A stretch of 64,000 nt of DNA from Pseudomonadota bacterium (lineage in GTDB: Bacteria > Pseudomonadota > Gammaproteobacteria > Burkholderiales > Rhodocyclaceae): positions 1 to 64,000 of the forward strand of contig JAGTRT010000025.1 of assembly GCA_018261895.1 (NCBI GenBank), given 5' to 3'. A program made the translations under genes and the position numbers. The notes under the pieces were generated by a model. That model was not told the origin of the DNA, ran no database searches, and worked only from the letters and a program-made list of their open reading frames with translations. Position 1 is the stretch's first letter, and each line of letters starts with the position of its first letter. Below, in pieces: positions 54,597 through 62,870 of this stretch.

Positions 54597-56297
54597 TTAC
54601 AGATCTTCAGCGAGGATCATTTCAGTCAGCCCCTTGCCAGCCGCCACCATCGGGAAGACGTTAGCGCCCGGATCGATGATGAAGTCCATGAAGACCAGAT
54701 CATCCTTGTGCTCGGTGAAGGCCTTGCGCAAGGCCGGCTCGACATCTTCCGGCTTTTCGATCTTCATGCCGACGTGCCCGTAGGCTTCAGCCAGCTTGAC
54801 GAAATCGGGCAGTGAGGTCACATAAGACTGCGAATAGCGCTTGGAATAGAACATTTCCTGCCACTGACGGACCATGCCCAGCATGCCGTTGTTCAGGTTG
54901 ATGATCTTGATCGGGAAACCGTACTGTTTGCAGGTCGACAGTTCCTGGATGCACATCTGGATCGAGCCTTCGCCCGTCACACAAGCCACCTGCGCATCCG
55001 GGTTGGCCATCAGCACGCCCATGCCGTACGGCAGGCCAACGCCCATGGTGCCCAGACCACCGGAGTTGATCCAGCGGCGCGGCTTGTCGAACTTGTAATA
55101 TTGCGCGGCAAACATCTGGTGCTGGCCGACGTCCGAAGTAATGAAGGCATTGCCGCCAGTCACTTCGTAGAGTTTTTCCATCACAAACTGCGGCATGATG
55201 TGTTCGGACTGTTTGTAACGCAACGAATCACGGCCACGCCACTCGTCAATCTGCTTCCACCAGTTGGCCACTTCAGGATCGGTCTTGAAACCGCCATCCA
55301 TCAGTTTGATGATTTCTTCCAATACATCCGGCACATTGCCGACGATGGGTACATCGACCTTCACGCGCTTGGAAATCGACGAAGGGTCGATATCGATATG
55401 GATGACGCGACGCTTCTCTTCACCGAAATGTTCCGGATTACCAATCACGCGATCGTCAAAACGTGCGCCGATCGCCAGAATCACGTCGGCAAAATGCATT
55501 GCGTTATTGGCCTCAAAGGTGCCATGCATACCCAGCATGCCAATGAATTGCTTATCCGTCGCCGGATAGCCACCCAAGCCCATCAGGGTGTTGGTGACGG
55601 GGAAATTCAGTTTATGCGCCAGCTTGGTCAACTGCTCGGCCGCATCCGACAGGATGACACCGCCGCCCGTGTAGATCACCGGGCGCTTAGCCTCCTGCAG
55701 AATCTGGACAGCCTTCTTGATCTGACCAAGATGCCCCTTGACCACGGGGTTGTAGGAGCGCATCTGAATGGTCTTCGGATAGTCGAACTCGCACATCTGG
55801 GCGGTAATATCCTTGGGGATATCGACCACCACCGGACCCGGACGGCCGGTCGAGGCAATGTGGAACGCCTTCTTGATGGTAACAGCCAGATCCTTGACGT
55901 CCTTGACCAGGAAATTGTGCTTAACGCACGGCCGTGTGATGCCGACCGTATCGCACTCCTGGAAAGCATCCTGCCCGATATAGAACGAAGGAACCTGGCC
56001 GGTCAGGACGACCATCGGAATGGAGTCCATGTAAGCTGTAGCAATACCGGTCACGGTATTGGTCACACCTGGCCCGGAAGTCACCAAGGCCACGCCGACC
56101 CGCTGCGATGACCGCGAATAGGCGTCGGCCGCGTGTACGGCTGCCTGTTCGTGACGAACCAGAATGTGTTTGACCTGATCCTGCTTGAAAAGGGCATCGT
56201 AAATGTGCAAAACGGAACCGCCGGGGTATCCGAAAACACAATCGACCTTTTCTTCTTGCAGGCACCTGATTACAATTTCTGCACCGCTGATCATCAT
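54597..56297 (-). CDS. ilvB: Acetolactate synthase large subunit
   Basis: 566 residues. VFGYPGGSVLHIYDAL, RHEQAAVHAADAYSR (activating Glu), the central FAD-binding domain with ARFDDRVIGN, and the TPP motif GEGSIQMCIQELSTC...NNGMLGMV. Makes acetolactate or acetohydroxybutyrate from pyruvate. First gene of ilvB-ilvN-ilvC-pssA-leuA. A second ATG one codon in is equally possible. Confidence 0.96.
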   Translation of the reverse strand: MMISGAEIVIRCLQEEKVDCVFGYPGGSVLHIYDALFKQDQVKHILVRHEQAAVHAADAYSRSSQRVGVALVTSGPGVTNTVTGIATAYMDSIPMVVLTGQVPSFYIGQDAFQECDTVGITRPCVKHNFLVKDVKDLAVTIKKAFHIASTGRPGPVVVDIPKDITAQMCEFDYPKTIQMRSYNPVVKGHLGQIKKAVQILQEAKRPVIYTGGGVILSDAAEQLTKLAHKLNFPVTNTLMGLGGYPATDKQFIGMLGMHGTFEANNAMHFADVILAIGARFDDRVIGNPEHFGEEKRRVIHIDIDPSSISKRVKVDVPIVGNVPDVLEEIIKLMDGGFKTDPEVANWWKQIDEWRGRDSLRYKQSEHIMPQFVMEKLYEVTGGNAFITSDVGQHQMFAAQYYKFDKPRRWINSGGLGTMGVGLPYGMGVLMANPDAQVACVTGEGSIQMCIQELSTCKQYGFPIKIINLNNGMLGMVRQWQEMFYSKRYSQSYVTSLPDFVKLAEAYGHVGMKIEKPEDVEPALRKAFTEHKDDLVFMDFIIDPGANVFPMVAAGKGLTEMILAEDL

Positions 56298-56335
56298 TCT
56301 TGAGCCTAAAAAAAGCTATCGCGTAAAAGGGCGTA

Positions 56336-56364
56336 ACCTTAATCGACCGACCATTTTCGGTCAA
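56336..56364 (-). promoter_or_regulatory. Promoter of the ilvB operon
   Basis: Minus-strand TTGACC (56359-56364), 17-bp spacer, TAAGGT (56336-56341), about 40 nt before the ilvB ATG; good -35, weak -10. Confidence 0.5.
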
Positions 56365-56373
56365 GGTTTCCCG

Positions 56374-56979
56374 GTGTATCCCTATAATGCTCAAGATCTT
56401 TCGGAAGAGACGACCCTGTCATCACCCCAACAACTTTCCAGTTTTCTCGAATCCGTTGAACGCCGCGCATTCAAGCAAGCGATGTTTGCGGTACACGACG
56501 AAGACGCCGCCTTGGACATCGTTCAGGATTCGATGCTCAAACTGGCGGAAAAGTACGGCGATCGCCCCGACGAAGAGTATCCGATGCTCTTCCAGAGGAT
56601 ATTGCAGAACACCATCCGCGACTACTACCGCCGAAGCAAGGTCCGCTCGATGTGGACGACGCTGCTCTCCGCTTTTTCCCCTGACGATGACGAAGACCAC
56701 GATCCACTGGAAACCCTGGCTGCCGATGAAGACGATGCCGGCCCCAAAACCCCAGAAAGCAAACTACAGCAGGCCCAAACGCTCAATTTGATCGAAGAGG
56801 AAATAAAAAAGCTGCCCGCACGTCAACGGGAAGCCTTCCTCATGCGTTATTGGGAGGACATGGACGTCGCAGAGACCGCTGCGGCGATGGGCTGCTCAGA
56901 AGGCAGCGTCAAAACCCATTGCTCGCGTGCCACCAACGCGCTTGCAGCCGCCCTGTCGGCAAAAGGGATAAAGCTATGA
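56374..56979 (+). CDS. ECF-like RNA polymerase sigma factor
   Basis: About 201 residues. Sigma region 2 is VERRAFKQAMFAVHDEDAALDIVQDSMLKLAEKY with RILQNTIRDYYRR; an acidic linker (DDDEDHDPLETLAADEDDAG) follows; region 4 is LPARQREAFLMRYWEDMDVAETAAAMGCSEGSVKTH. The GTG at 56374 is chosen for an AAGG site 7 nt upstream; no in-frame ATG exists before 56482, which would cut into region 2. Its stop overlaps the DUF3619 gene (ATGA). Divergent from ilvB. Confidence 0.87.
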   Translation: MYPYNAQDLSEETTLSSPQQLSSFLESVERRAFKQAMFAVHDEDAALDIVQDSMLKLAEKYGDRPDEEYPMLFQRILQNTIRDYYRRSKVRSMWTTLLSAFSPDDDEDHDPLETLAADEDDAGPKTPESKLQQAQTLNLIEEEIKKLPARQREAFLMRYWEDMDVAETAAAMGCSEGSVKTHCSRATNALAAALSAKGIKL

Positions 56980-57359
56980 ACGAAGAACGTTACGCATATC
57001 GGATTCGGCAAACGCTGAACCAGGGATTACCGGAGATATCTGCTGCTGCCTCGAGACGGCTGGAAGCTGCACGCCATCATGCGCTGGCGCACCAGAGACA
57101 GGTTGCGCCACAAGCTGTTGTCGCAGGGGCAGCCTCGTACGCAGTCAGAACCAGCCCTTATGCCCCATACCTGAAGCAGCTGCTTGCGGTGGCAGCCCTG
57201 CTGCTCGGTATGTGGATTTCGTTTTACTGGCACAGCATGGAATATGTTGCCGAACTAGAGGAAGTCGATAGCGCCTTGCTAACCGATGACCTTCCGCCCG
57301 ATGCCTTTCTGGATAACGATTTCTTCGAATGGTTAAAAGACGACTCCTCGGAGGAATAG
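56976..57359 (+). CDS. DUF3619 single-pass membrane protein
   Basis: 127 residues. Cytoplasmic N-terminal helix (RIRQTLNQGLPEISAAASRRLEAARHHAL), one membrane helix (about 70-87, LLAVAALLLGMWISFYW), and a very acidic C-terminus. Matches the DUF3619 family always found downstream of this sigma factor. The topology and position suggest an anti-sigma or membrane tether role, unproven. Overlaps the sigma gene by 4 nt and DUF3106 by 31 nt. Confidence 0.82.
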   Translation: MNEERYAYRIRQTLNQGLPEISAAASRRLEAARHHALAHQRQVAPQAVVAGAASYAVRTSPYAPYLKQLLAVAALLLGMWISFYWHSMEYVAELEEVDSALLTDDLPPDAFLDNDFFEWLKDDSSEE

Positions 57360-57877
57360 CGCTCTCATTTGCACTGACCACAGTGATCGCCGTCGAACCA
57401 CCGACAACGGCGATACTTGGTACGCCCCCACAACCGGGATGGATCCAGTTAACAAACCAGCAAAAAGAAGTTCTTGCCCCGCTCGCCAAGGATTGGGACA
57501 AGATGGAGAACATCCAGAAGAAAAAATGGCTGGGTATCGCTGATCGCTACCCCAGGCTGCAACAGGTCGATCAGCAACGCATGCAGGACAGAATGCGTGA
57601 ATGGGCGAGTCTGACGCCAGAACAACGGGCCAAGATCAGAAGTTCTTACAAGGACTTCAACCAGCTTCCGCCTGAACAGAAGCAGGTTGTAAAGCAAAAA
57701 TGGGACGCCTACTCGAACCTTCCGCCAGAGCAACAGCAGCGCCTGCGTGAAGGCGGAAAGTCCTCCAAACTACTGACAGCGGCGCCTGCAGAAAACGGGA
57801 CCACCACCACAGGACCTGGCACAGCAGACGGCCCGGCAGTTGTGACGCCCATCATCACAGAATCCACAAAGCACTAA
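57329..57877 (+). CDS. DUF3106 secreted protein
   Basis: 182 residues. Signal peptide to about residue 22, then GWIQLTNQQKEVLAPLAKDWDKM and repeated short helices with PEQ units (LTPEQRAKIR, LPPEQKQVV, LPPEQQQRL), the DUF3106 pattern, and a low-complexity Thr/Pro-rich tail. The Leu-x-Pro-Glu-Gln helices resemble CpxP/Spy-type periplasmic proteins; function unknown. Overlaps DUF3619 by 31 nt and abuts the RDD gene. Confidence 0.85.
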   Translation: MVKRRLLGGIALSFALTTVIAVEPPTTAILGTPPQPGWIQLTNQQKEVLAPLAKDWDKMENIQKKKWLGIADRYPRLQQVDQQRMQDRMREWASLTPEQRAKIRSSYKDFNQLPPEQKQVVKQKWDAYSNLPPEQQQRLREGGKSSKLLTAAPAENGTTTTGPGTADGPAVVTPIITESTKH

Positions 57878-58290
57878 TGCTCACCCCACTCCCCGGCATC
57901 AGACGACGTCTGGTGTGCATGCTGTACGAAAGTCTCGTCGTATTTTCAATCCTGCTGATCGGCTTTCTGCTGCCGCAGATTGTCTTATCCGGATTCCAGT
58001 TCTCGCCGTCGCCGCGAATACTATGGCTGCATGTATTGCTGCTGCTGCTGTTCTACTTTGTCTGGTGCTGGATAAACGGCGGGCAAACATTGCCCATGAA
58101 AACCTGGAAACTGCGAGTAGCCAATTCCGATGGCGCGGCACTCCGCCCTCTGCAAGCAGTATTGCGCTACTTTGCGGCCTGGCCGAGCATTTTGCTGTTT
58201 GGTCTGGGTATCGCCTGGGCCCTGATCGACAAGGATGGCCAGTTTCTGCACGACAGGATTGCGGGCACAAGAATTGTCAGCGCGAACTGA
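57877..58290 (+). CDS. RDD-family membrane protein
   Basis: 137 residues, three hydrophobic helices. GIRRRLVCMLYESLVVF opens the RDD domain, and GGQTLPMKTWKLRVANSDGAA and DKDGQFLHDRIAGTRIV close it, as in RDD proteins. Transport function has been suggested for some members. Last of the sigma-DUF3619-DUF3106-RDD unit, with an A overlapping the preceding stop. Its stop abuts the stop of convergent lptG. Confidence 0.85.
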   Translation: MLTPLPGIRRRLVCMLYESLVVFSILLIGFLLPQIVLSGFQFSPSPRILWLHVLLLLLFYFVWCWINGGQTLPMKTWKLRVANSDGAALRPLQAVLRYFAAWPSILLFGLGIAWALIDKDGQFLHDRIAGTRIVSAN

Positions 58291-59376
58291 CTAGCGCCGC
58301 TCAACCCACCAAAGCATGCCCATCGCCATGAAGAGGAAAAGCACGGCAGGCGCTGTTGCGCTGGCAAACGGAGGCCAGGAGTTGATCACGCCGAGATTCG
58401 AGAAGAGGCCGTTGAGGGCATAAAAAACGATGCCCAGCATGACGCCCGCAAAAATCTTCAGACTGACGCCGCCGACACGGTCATGGGAGTAGCTGAAGGG
58501 TAGCGCCAATGCAACCATCACCAGCGCTGCCAGGGGATAAACCAGTTTCTTCCAGAGCGCGATTTGGTAACGCTCGGCCTTTTGCTTGTTCTCGACCAAA
58601 TGCTGGGTGTAATTGAACAAGCCGAAAAGTGACATCTTTTCCGGAGCAACAGTCAAGACGGCCAGCAGGTCGGGGTTAACCGCAGAATGCCAGTCAAGGG
58701 TTTCGCTTGATTCGACACGAGCGGTATCGCCTTCCAGTACGGTTCTGACGACATCTTTTAATTGCCAGTGGTCCGGCAGATGGAATTGGGCCTCTTGGGC
58801 ATCGGTTACCGACTCCAGCGAATTTTCCGGAGTGAATCGATAAATTCTTACCCCTTCCAGGGTGGCATCCGGATTCGCCTTGCGGATATTGATAAAACTG
58901 CGCCCATCCTTGATCCACAATCCACTCTCGAGGCCACTGCGCGCAATCACTTTGCTCAACGCCTTTGCCTTGACCTCTTGAGCAAGCCGCTCACTGAATG
59001 GCACCAGCACCTCGCCAAAAACAAAGGTCAGCAGGGCCAGCAGCGCAGCTGCACGAAACAGCGTCATCAACAAGTCGGATGTTGCCAACCCCGACGCGCG
59101 CAACACCGTCAACTCGGAATGCCTGGCCAATGTCGACAGCGCATACAAGGTACCGATCAGTGCAGCAATCGGAATCAACTCGTACACGAGTCCGGGCAAG
59201 CCAAGTGCCACAAAGAGCGCGGCGCGCCCTGCGGTGTAATCTGCCCGCCCCACGTTCCGTAGTTCGTCAATGAAGTTGAAAAAGCTGAACAGCGCCAGAA
59301 AGGCGAGCAAAACCAGAAGAATGGCGGCAAGGACCTCGCGCATCAAATAGCGCTGGTGCGTATTGATCCTAAACAC
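58291..59376 (-). CDS. lptG: LPS export permease LptG
   Basis: 361 residues. YjgP/YjgQ fold: helices at about 15-35, 60-80, 100-125 flank a periplasmic beta-jellyroll, then three C-terminal helices. LMREVLAAILLVLLAFLALFSFFNFIDEL and VLRASGLATSDLLMTL are typical. Works with LptF and LptB2 to extract lipopolysaccharide. GTG at 59376 overlaps the lptF stop by 8 nt. Confidence 0.93.
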   Translation of the reverse strand: MFRINTHQRYLMREVLAAILLVLLAFLALFSFFNFIDELRNVGRADYTAGRAALFVALGLPGLVYELIPIAALIGTLYALSTLARHSELTVLRASGLATSDLLMTLFRAAALLALLTFVFGEVLVPFSERLAQEVKAKALSKVIARSGLESGLWIKDGRSFINIRKANPDATLEGVRIYRFTPENSLESVTDAQEAQFHLPDHWQLKDVVRTVLEGDTARVESSETLDWHSAVNPDLLAVLTVAPEKMSLFGLFNYTQHLVENKQKAERYQIALWKKLVYPLAALVMVALALPFSYSHDRVGGVSLKIFAGVMLGIVFYALNGLFSNLGVINSWPPFASATAPAVLFLFMAMGMLWWVERR

Positions 59377-60454
59377 AGGATTTCCCTTGCCACGGCATGC
59401 GTACGGCAATACGTCGGTAAAACAGCAGCACAAGCGGAACCAGCATGACAGCGTGAATGGCCCACACCCCGATCCAGAACGACAATTTTCCCTGAGCCAC
59501 CCAAGCCTGGGCTACCCACAGCAAATTGCTGTAGATCGCATAAATCAGGACGGCGATCAACATGTTTGCCGAACGACCAGCACGAGGATTGACGTAAGAA
59601 AGCGGAATTGCCAGCATGGCCAGAACCAGCGCCGACACGGGGATTCCAATGCGCCAGAGGAGTTCGCCCCGCGCCTTGTTGCTATCGTCCAGCAGCAGAT
59701 CAGGCATCGACATCCGGTTGGGTAGCGCTTCCGTCGGCTTTGCCACCGCATCCTCCGTACGAATGCGATACCGCTCAAACTCCATCACCCGGAACTCAGG
59801 GGTTCCAGGCTCGACTTCATATCGGCGCCCGTTCTTCAAGACCACAAAGCGATCGCCATTTTCGGCAAACTCCTGATACCCCTGATCGGAGACCACCACG
59901 CCCAGTTTCCCATCCTGAACGCTGGTTACGAAGATATTCCCCAAGAGCGCCTCGCCTTCGGTCACGGCCTCGACGAAGAAAACTCGCTTGCCTGCTTTCG
60001 ACTCCTGAAAGATGCCGGGAGAGACCTGAGATATGTCACTTCTGGCCGAAAGCAGCTGACGATACTGAGCGGTGTTGAAATTGGCCCACGGCGACAAGAA
60101 GCCGGCCAGCAATGCAATGACCAGCACAAACGGCAAGGCGAATACCAGCACAGGTCGCAGCCAGGCTGTCAGTGGCATCCCGCAGGAAAACCAGACCACC
60201 ATTTCGGAATCGCGATACGCACGCGACAGGCTCAGCAGAATTGACACGAAGAGCATCAGGCTCAGCACGAGCGGCATCAGATTCAGCAAGGCAAAGCCAA
60301 GGAGAGAGGCAACTGCTTCAGGCGCAATGCGACCGCCGACTGCCTCTTTGAGGAGACGGATCAACAATATGGAAGCCAGGATCGCCAACAGTGCAACGCT
60401 GATGCCAGCAGCCGCCTGAGCAAACTCACGCCGTGCGGCACGTTCGAATATCAT
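59369..60454 (-). CDS. lptF: LPS export permease LptF
   Basis: 361 residues. MIFERAARREFAQAAAGIS, a SEMVVWFSCGMPLTAWLRPVL cytoplasmic coupling region, periplasmic jellyroll and C-terminal helices with IPLSYVNPRAGRS. Partner of LptG. ATG at 60454 gives the conserved N-terminus; divergent from pepA as in many proteobacteria. Confidence 0.94.
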   Translation of the reverse strand: MIFERAARREFAQAAAGISVALLAILASILLIRLLKEAVGGRIAPEAVASLLGFALLNLMPLVLSLMLFVSILLSLSRAYRDSEMVVWFSCGMPLTAWLRPVLVFALPFVLVIALLAGFLSPWANFNTAQYRQLLSARSDISQVSPGIFQESKAGKRVFFVEAVTEGEALLGNIFVTSVQDGKLGVVVSDQGYQEFAENGDRFVVLKNGRRYEVEPGTPEFRVMEFERYRIRTEDAVAKPTEALPNRMSMPDLLLDDSNKARGELLWRIGIPVSALVLAMLAIPLSYVNPRAGRSANMLIAVLIYAIYSNLLWVAQAWVAQGKLSFWIGVWAIHAVMLVPLVLLFYRRIAVRMPWQGKSCV

Positions 60455-60526
60455 GCTTTGACGAAACCGAAAAAAATGCGAGGATAATCCCTCAGAAACC
60501 GACATTTCCTTGACCAGGAGCAGCTT

Positions 60527-62023
60527 GTGGAATTTAGCATAAAAAGTGGCAGCCCGGAGAAACAGCGCAGCGCCTGTGTCGTTGTTGGCGTGTTCGAATC
60601 ACGAAAACTGACGCTTCCGGCAGAGCTGCTGGACAAGGCATCCGGCGGCCACATTGCCGACATCATTCGGCGCGGCGACATGGAGGGCAAGTCCGGGAGC
60701 ACGCTCCTGCTGCACAACGTGCCCGGTACATTGTGCGACCGCATTCTGCTTGTCGGACTTGGCAAGGAAAAGGATTTCCGGGAAAAGGAATTCACCGGGG
60801 CGATAGGCACCACGGTCAAAGTGCTCAATGAAACCGGGGCTTTCGACGCCTCCATTTTCCTGACCGAGCTCGCCGTCAAGAAACGCAGCATTGGATGGCG
60901 AATTCGCCAGGCGACACTGGTCGCGCTGGATTCGACGTACAAGTTCGAGCAATTCAAGAGCAAGAAGGAAGACATTCGCAGACCGCTTCGCAAACTGACC
61001 TTCTGCGTCGAGCGGCGCAATGAACTGGCGCCCGCGGAAGAAGCATTAAGCCAGGGCCTGTCCATAGCCGAAGGCGTGGCATTGGCCAAGAATCTGGGCA
61101 ACATGCCCCCCAACGTCTGCCACCCGACCTATCTAGCCGAACAGGCACTTGCCATGGCCAAGGAATTCAAGCTGGGCTGCGAGATTCTGGAACAGGCCGA
61201 CATGGAAAAACTGGGCATGCATTCCTTGCTAGCCGTTGCCCAAGGTTCGCATCAGGCGCCAAAGTTGATCGTTCTCAGCCACAAAGGCGGCAAATCGTCC
61301 GAAAAACCAATCGTTTTGGTTGGCAAGGGCATCACCTTTGACACAGGCGGCATATCACTGAAGCCCGGCGCTGAAATGGATGAAATGAAATACGACATGT
61401 GTGGTGCCGCCAGTGTGCTGGGTGCCATGCATGCCGTTGCCCGCATGGCCCTGCCGATCAATCTGACCGTCGTCGTACCGGCGACCGAAAACATGCCGGA
61501 TGGCAAGGCAACGCGCCCCGGGGACATCGTGACCTCGATGTCCGGACAAACCATCGAAATCCTCAACACCGATGCCGAAGGGCGGCTGATCCTCTGCGAT
61601 GCGCTGACCTACGCCGAACGCTTTGACCCGGACACGGTGATCGATGTCGCCACATTGACCGGCGCCTGCGTTGTGGCTCTGGGCAGCGTGGCGACCGGCC
61701 TGTTTGCCAACAAGGATTCCCTGGCCCGCGAACTTATCGACGCTGGCGACGAAGCCTATGACAGAGCCTGGCACATGCCACTTTGGGACGACTACCAGGA
61801 GTTGCTCAAGAGCCCGTTCGCCGACATGGCCAATATCGGCGGTCGCTGGGGCGGGGCCATTTCCGCGGCCTGCTTCCTGTCGCGCTTCACCAAAAAATTC
61901 GACTGGGCCCACTTGGACATCGCCGGTACGGCCTGGAAATCCGGATCGAGCAAAGGCGCCACGGGCCGCCCGGTGCCACTGCTGACGCATTACCTGTTGC
62001 AACGCGCAGGCAAGCTCAATTGA
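60527..62023 (+). CDS. pepA: Leucyl aminopeptidase (M17)
   Basis: 498 residues. The M17 signature NTDAEGRL and the metal-binding VGKGITFDTGGISLKPG and KYDMCGAASVLG blocks are complete. Two-metal hexameric peptidase; in some bacteria also a DNA-binding factor for Xer recombination. GTG start with AGGAG at 8 nt. Its stop overlaps the holC TTG. Confidence 0.95.
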   Translation: MEFSIKSGSPEKQRSACVVVGVFESRKLTLPAELLDKASGGHIADIIRRGDMEGKSGSTLLLHNVPGTLCDRILLVGLGKEKDFREKEFTGAIGTTVKVLNETGAFDASIFLTELAVKKRSIGWRIRQATLVALDSTYKFEQFKSKKEDIRRPLRKLTFCVERRNELAPAEEALSQGLSIAEGVALAKNLGNMPPNVCHPTYLAEQALAMAKEFKLGCEILEQADMEKLGMHSLLAVAQGSHQAPKLIVLSHKGGKSSEKPIVLVGKGITFDTGGISLKPGAEMDEMKYDMCGAASVLGAMHAVARMALPINLTVVVPATENMPDGKATRPGDIVTSMSGQTIEILNTDAEGRLILCDALTYAERFDPDTVIDVATLTGACVVALGSVATGLFANKDSLARELIDAGDEAYDRAWHMPLWDDYQELLKSPFADMANIGGRWGGAISAACFLSRFTKKFDWAHLDIAGTAWKSGSSKGATGRPVPLLTHYLLQRAGKLN

Positions 62024-62442
62024 CCCAGGTTTTTTTCTACCACGGGGCATCCGACAAGGTTGCCGCGGCTTGCGCGCTGCTCAGTGGTGCCTACGCCAAG
62101 AAAAAACCGGTGCTGGTATATGCCACCGACGATTCGGTGGCGAGCAATATCGACCGCAGCCTCTGGACTCACGCGGCGCTGAGCTTTGTGCCTCACTGCC
62201 GCGCCGGGTCAGCCATTGCGGCCGAAACGCCCATCGTCATCACCGGCAACCTGGAAGCAATTCCTCAGGATGAGCGCCTGATGAACCTGAGCCAGGAAAT
62301 ACCCCCGGGCTTTTCGCGGTTCGAGAGCCTGATTGAGGTAGTTGGACAGGATGAAGACGATCGTCTGGCCGCCAGGGACAGGGTCAAGTTTTACAAGGAT
62401 CGTGGTTACGAGGTCCGTTATTTCGACCTCAGTGATCGCTAA
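62020..62442 (+). CDS. holC: DNA polymerase III chi subunit
   Basis: 140 residues. TQVFFYHGASDKVAAACALL and RSLWTHAALSFVPHCRAG are the HolC signature. It links the clamp loader to SSB. TTG start overlaps the pepA stop (TTGA); pepA-holC is a conserved pair. Confidence 0.9.
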   Translation: MTQVFFYHGASDKVAAACALLSGAYAKKKPVLVYATDDSVASNIDRSLWTHAALSFVPHCRAGSAIAAETPIVITGNLEAIPQDERLMNLSQEIPPGFSRFESLIEVVGQDEDDRLAARDRVKFYKDRGYEVRYFDLSDR

Positions 62443-62451
62443 GGAACACCG

Positions 62452-62829
62452 TTGACCAGCCCCATCATTGCCCGAGCCGATGCCCTGATGCATCGTCGAC
62501 GCCAGAACGAGAACGACATCGACGACATTCCGGTGCTGACCGACAGCGTCGACCAGATGGACGACATTCCGGTTCTGATCGAGGTCGAGACGCCACCGGA
62601 AATGGAGACTCCAGGCGATCCTGAAGAAGCAGTTGAGGAGCCTGTTTCCGATTATGCCGAAGAGGAAGTCCCTGAAGACGACGCGGACGACCATGCCGAG
62701 TTGCGCGAACAAATCATTCGAGACCTGACGAGCCGCATCGAAGAACGCATCAAGGCAGCGCTACCCGAGATTCTCAGTTCGACCATCAGGGAGTATCTGG
62801 CTGAGCACGAGCAAGCCTCCGACAGTTAG
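62452..62829 (+). CDS. Acidic hypothetical protein (125 aa) with DIPVL repeats
   Basis: Not a recognised domain. Two short repeats DDIPVL at about residues 24-29 and 37-42 are followed by a strongly acidic stretch (residues about 45-82, Glu/Asp/Pro-rich) and a C-terminal amphipathic helix (LREQIIRDLTSRIEERIKAALPEIL). TTG start at 62452 has AAGGA at 7 nt. It follows holC closely and is probably cotranscribed with pepA-holC. It may be a protein-interaction adaptor; function unknown. Confidence 0.65.
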   Translation: MTSPIIARADALMHRRRQNENDIDDIPVLTDSVDQMDDIPVLIEVETPPEMETPGDPEEAVEEPVSDYAEEEVPEDDADDHAELREQIIRDLTSRIEERIKAALPEILSSTIREYLAEHEQASDS

Positions 62830-62870
62830 ACTGCATCCCATCGCGGCCTCGAGGCCGCTTCAGAATCCCC

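Noticed and set aside
56382-56389. TATAAT as a promoter for the sigma factor gene
   Set aside because: It lies downstream of the best start codon (GTG 56374) and has no -35 at proper distance; could only serve a shorter product lacking part of region 2.
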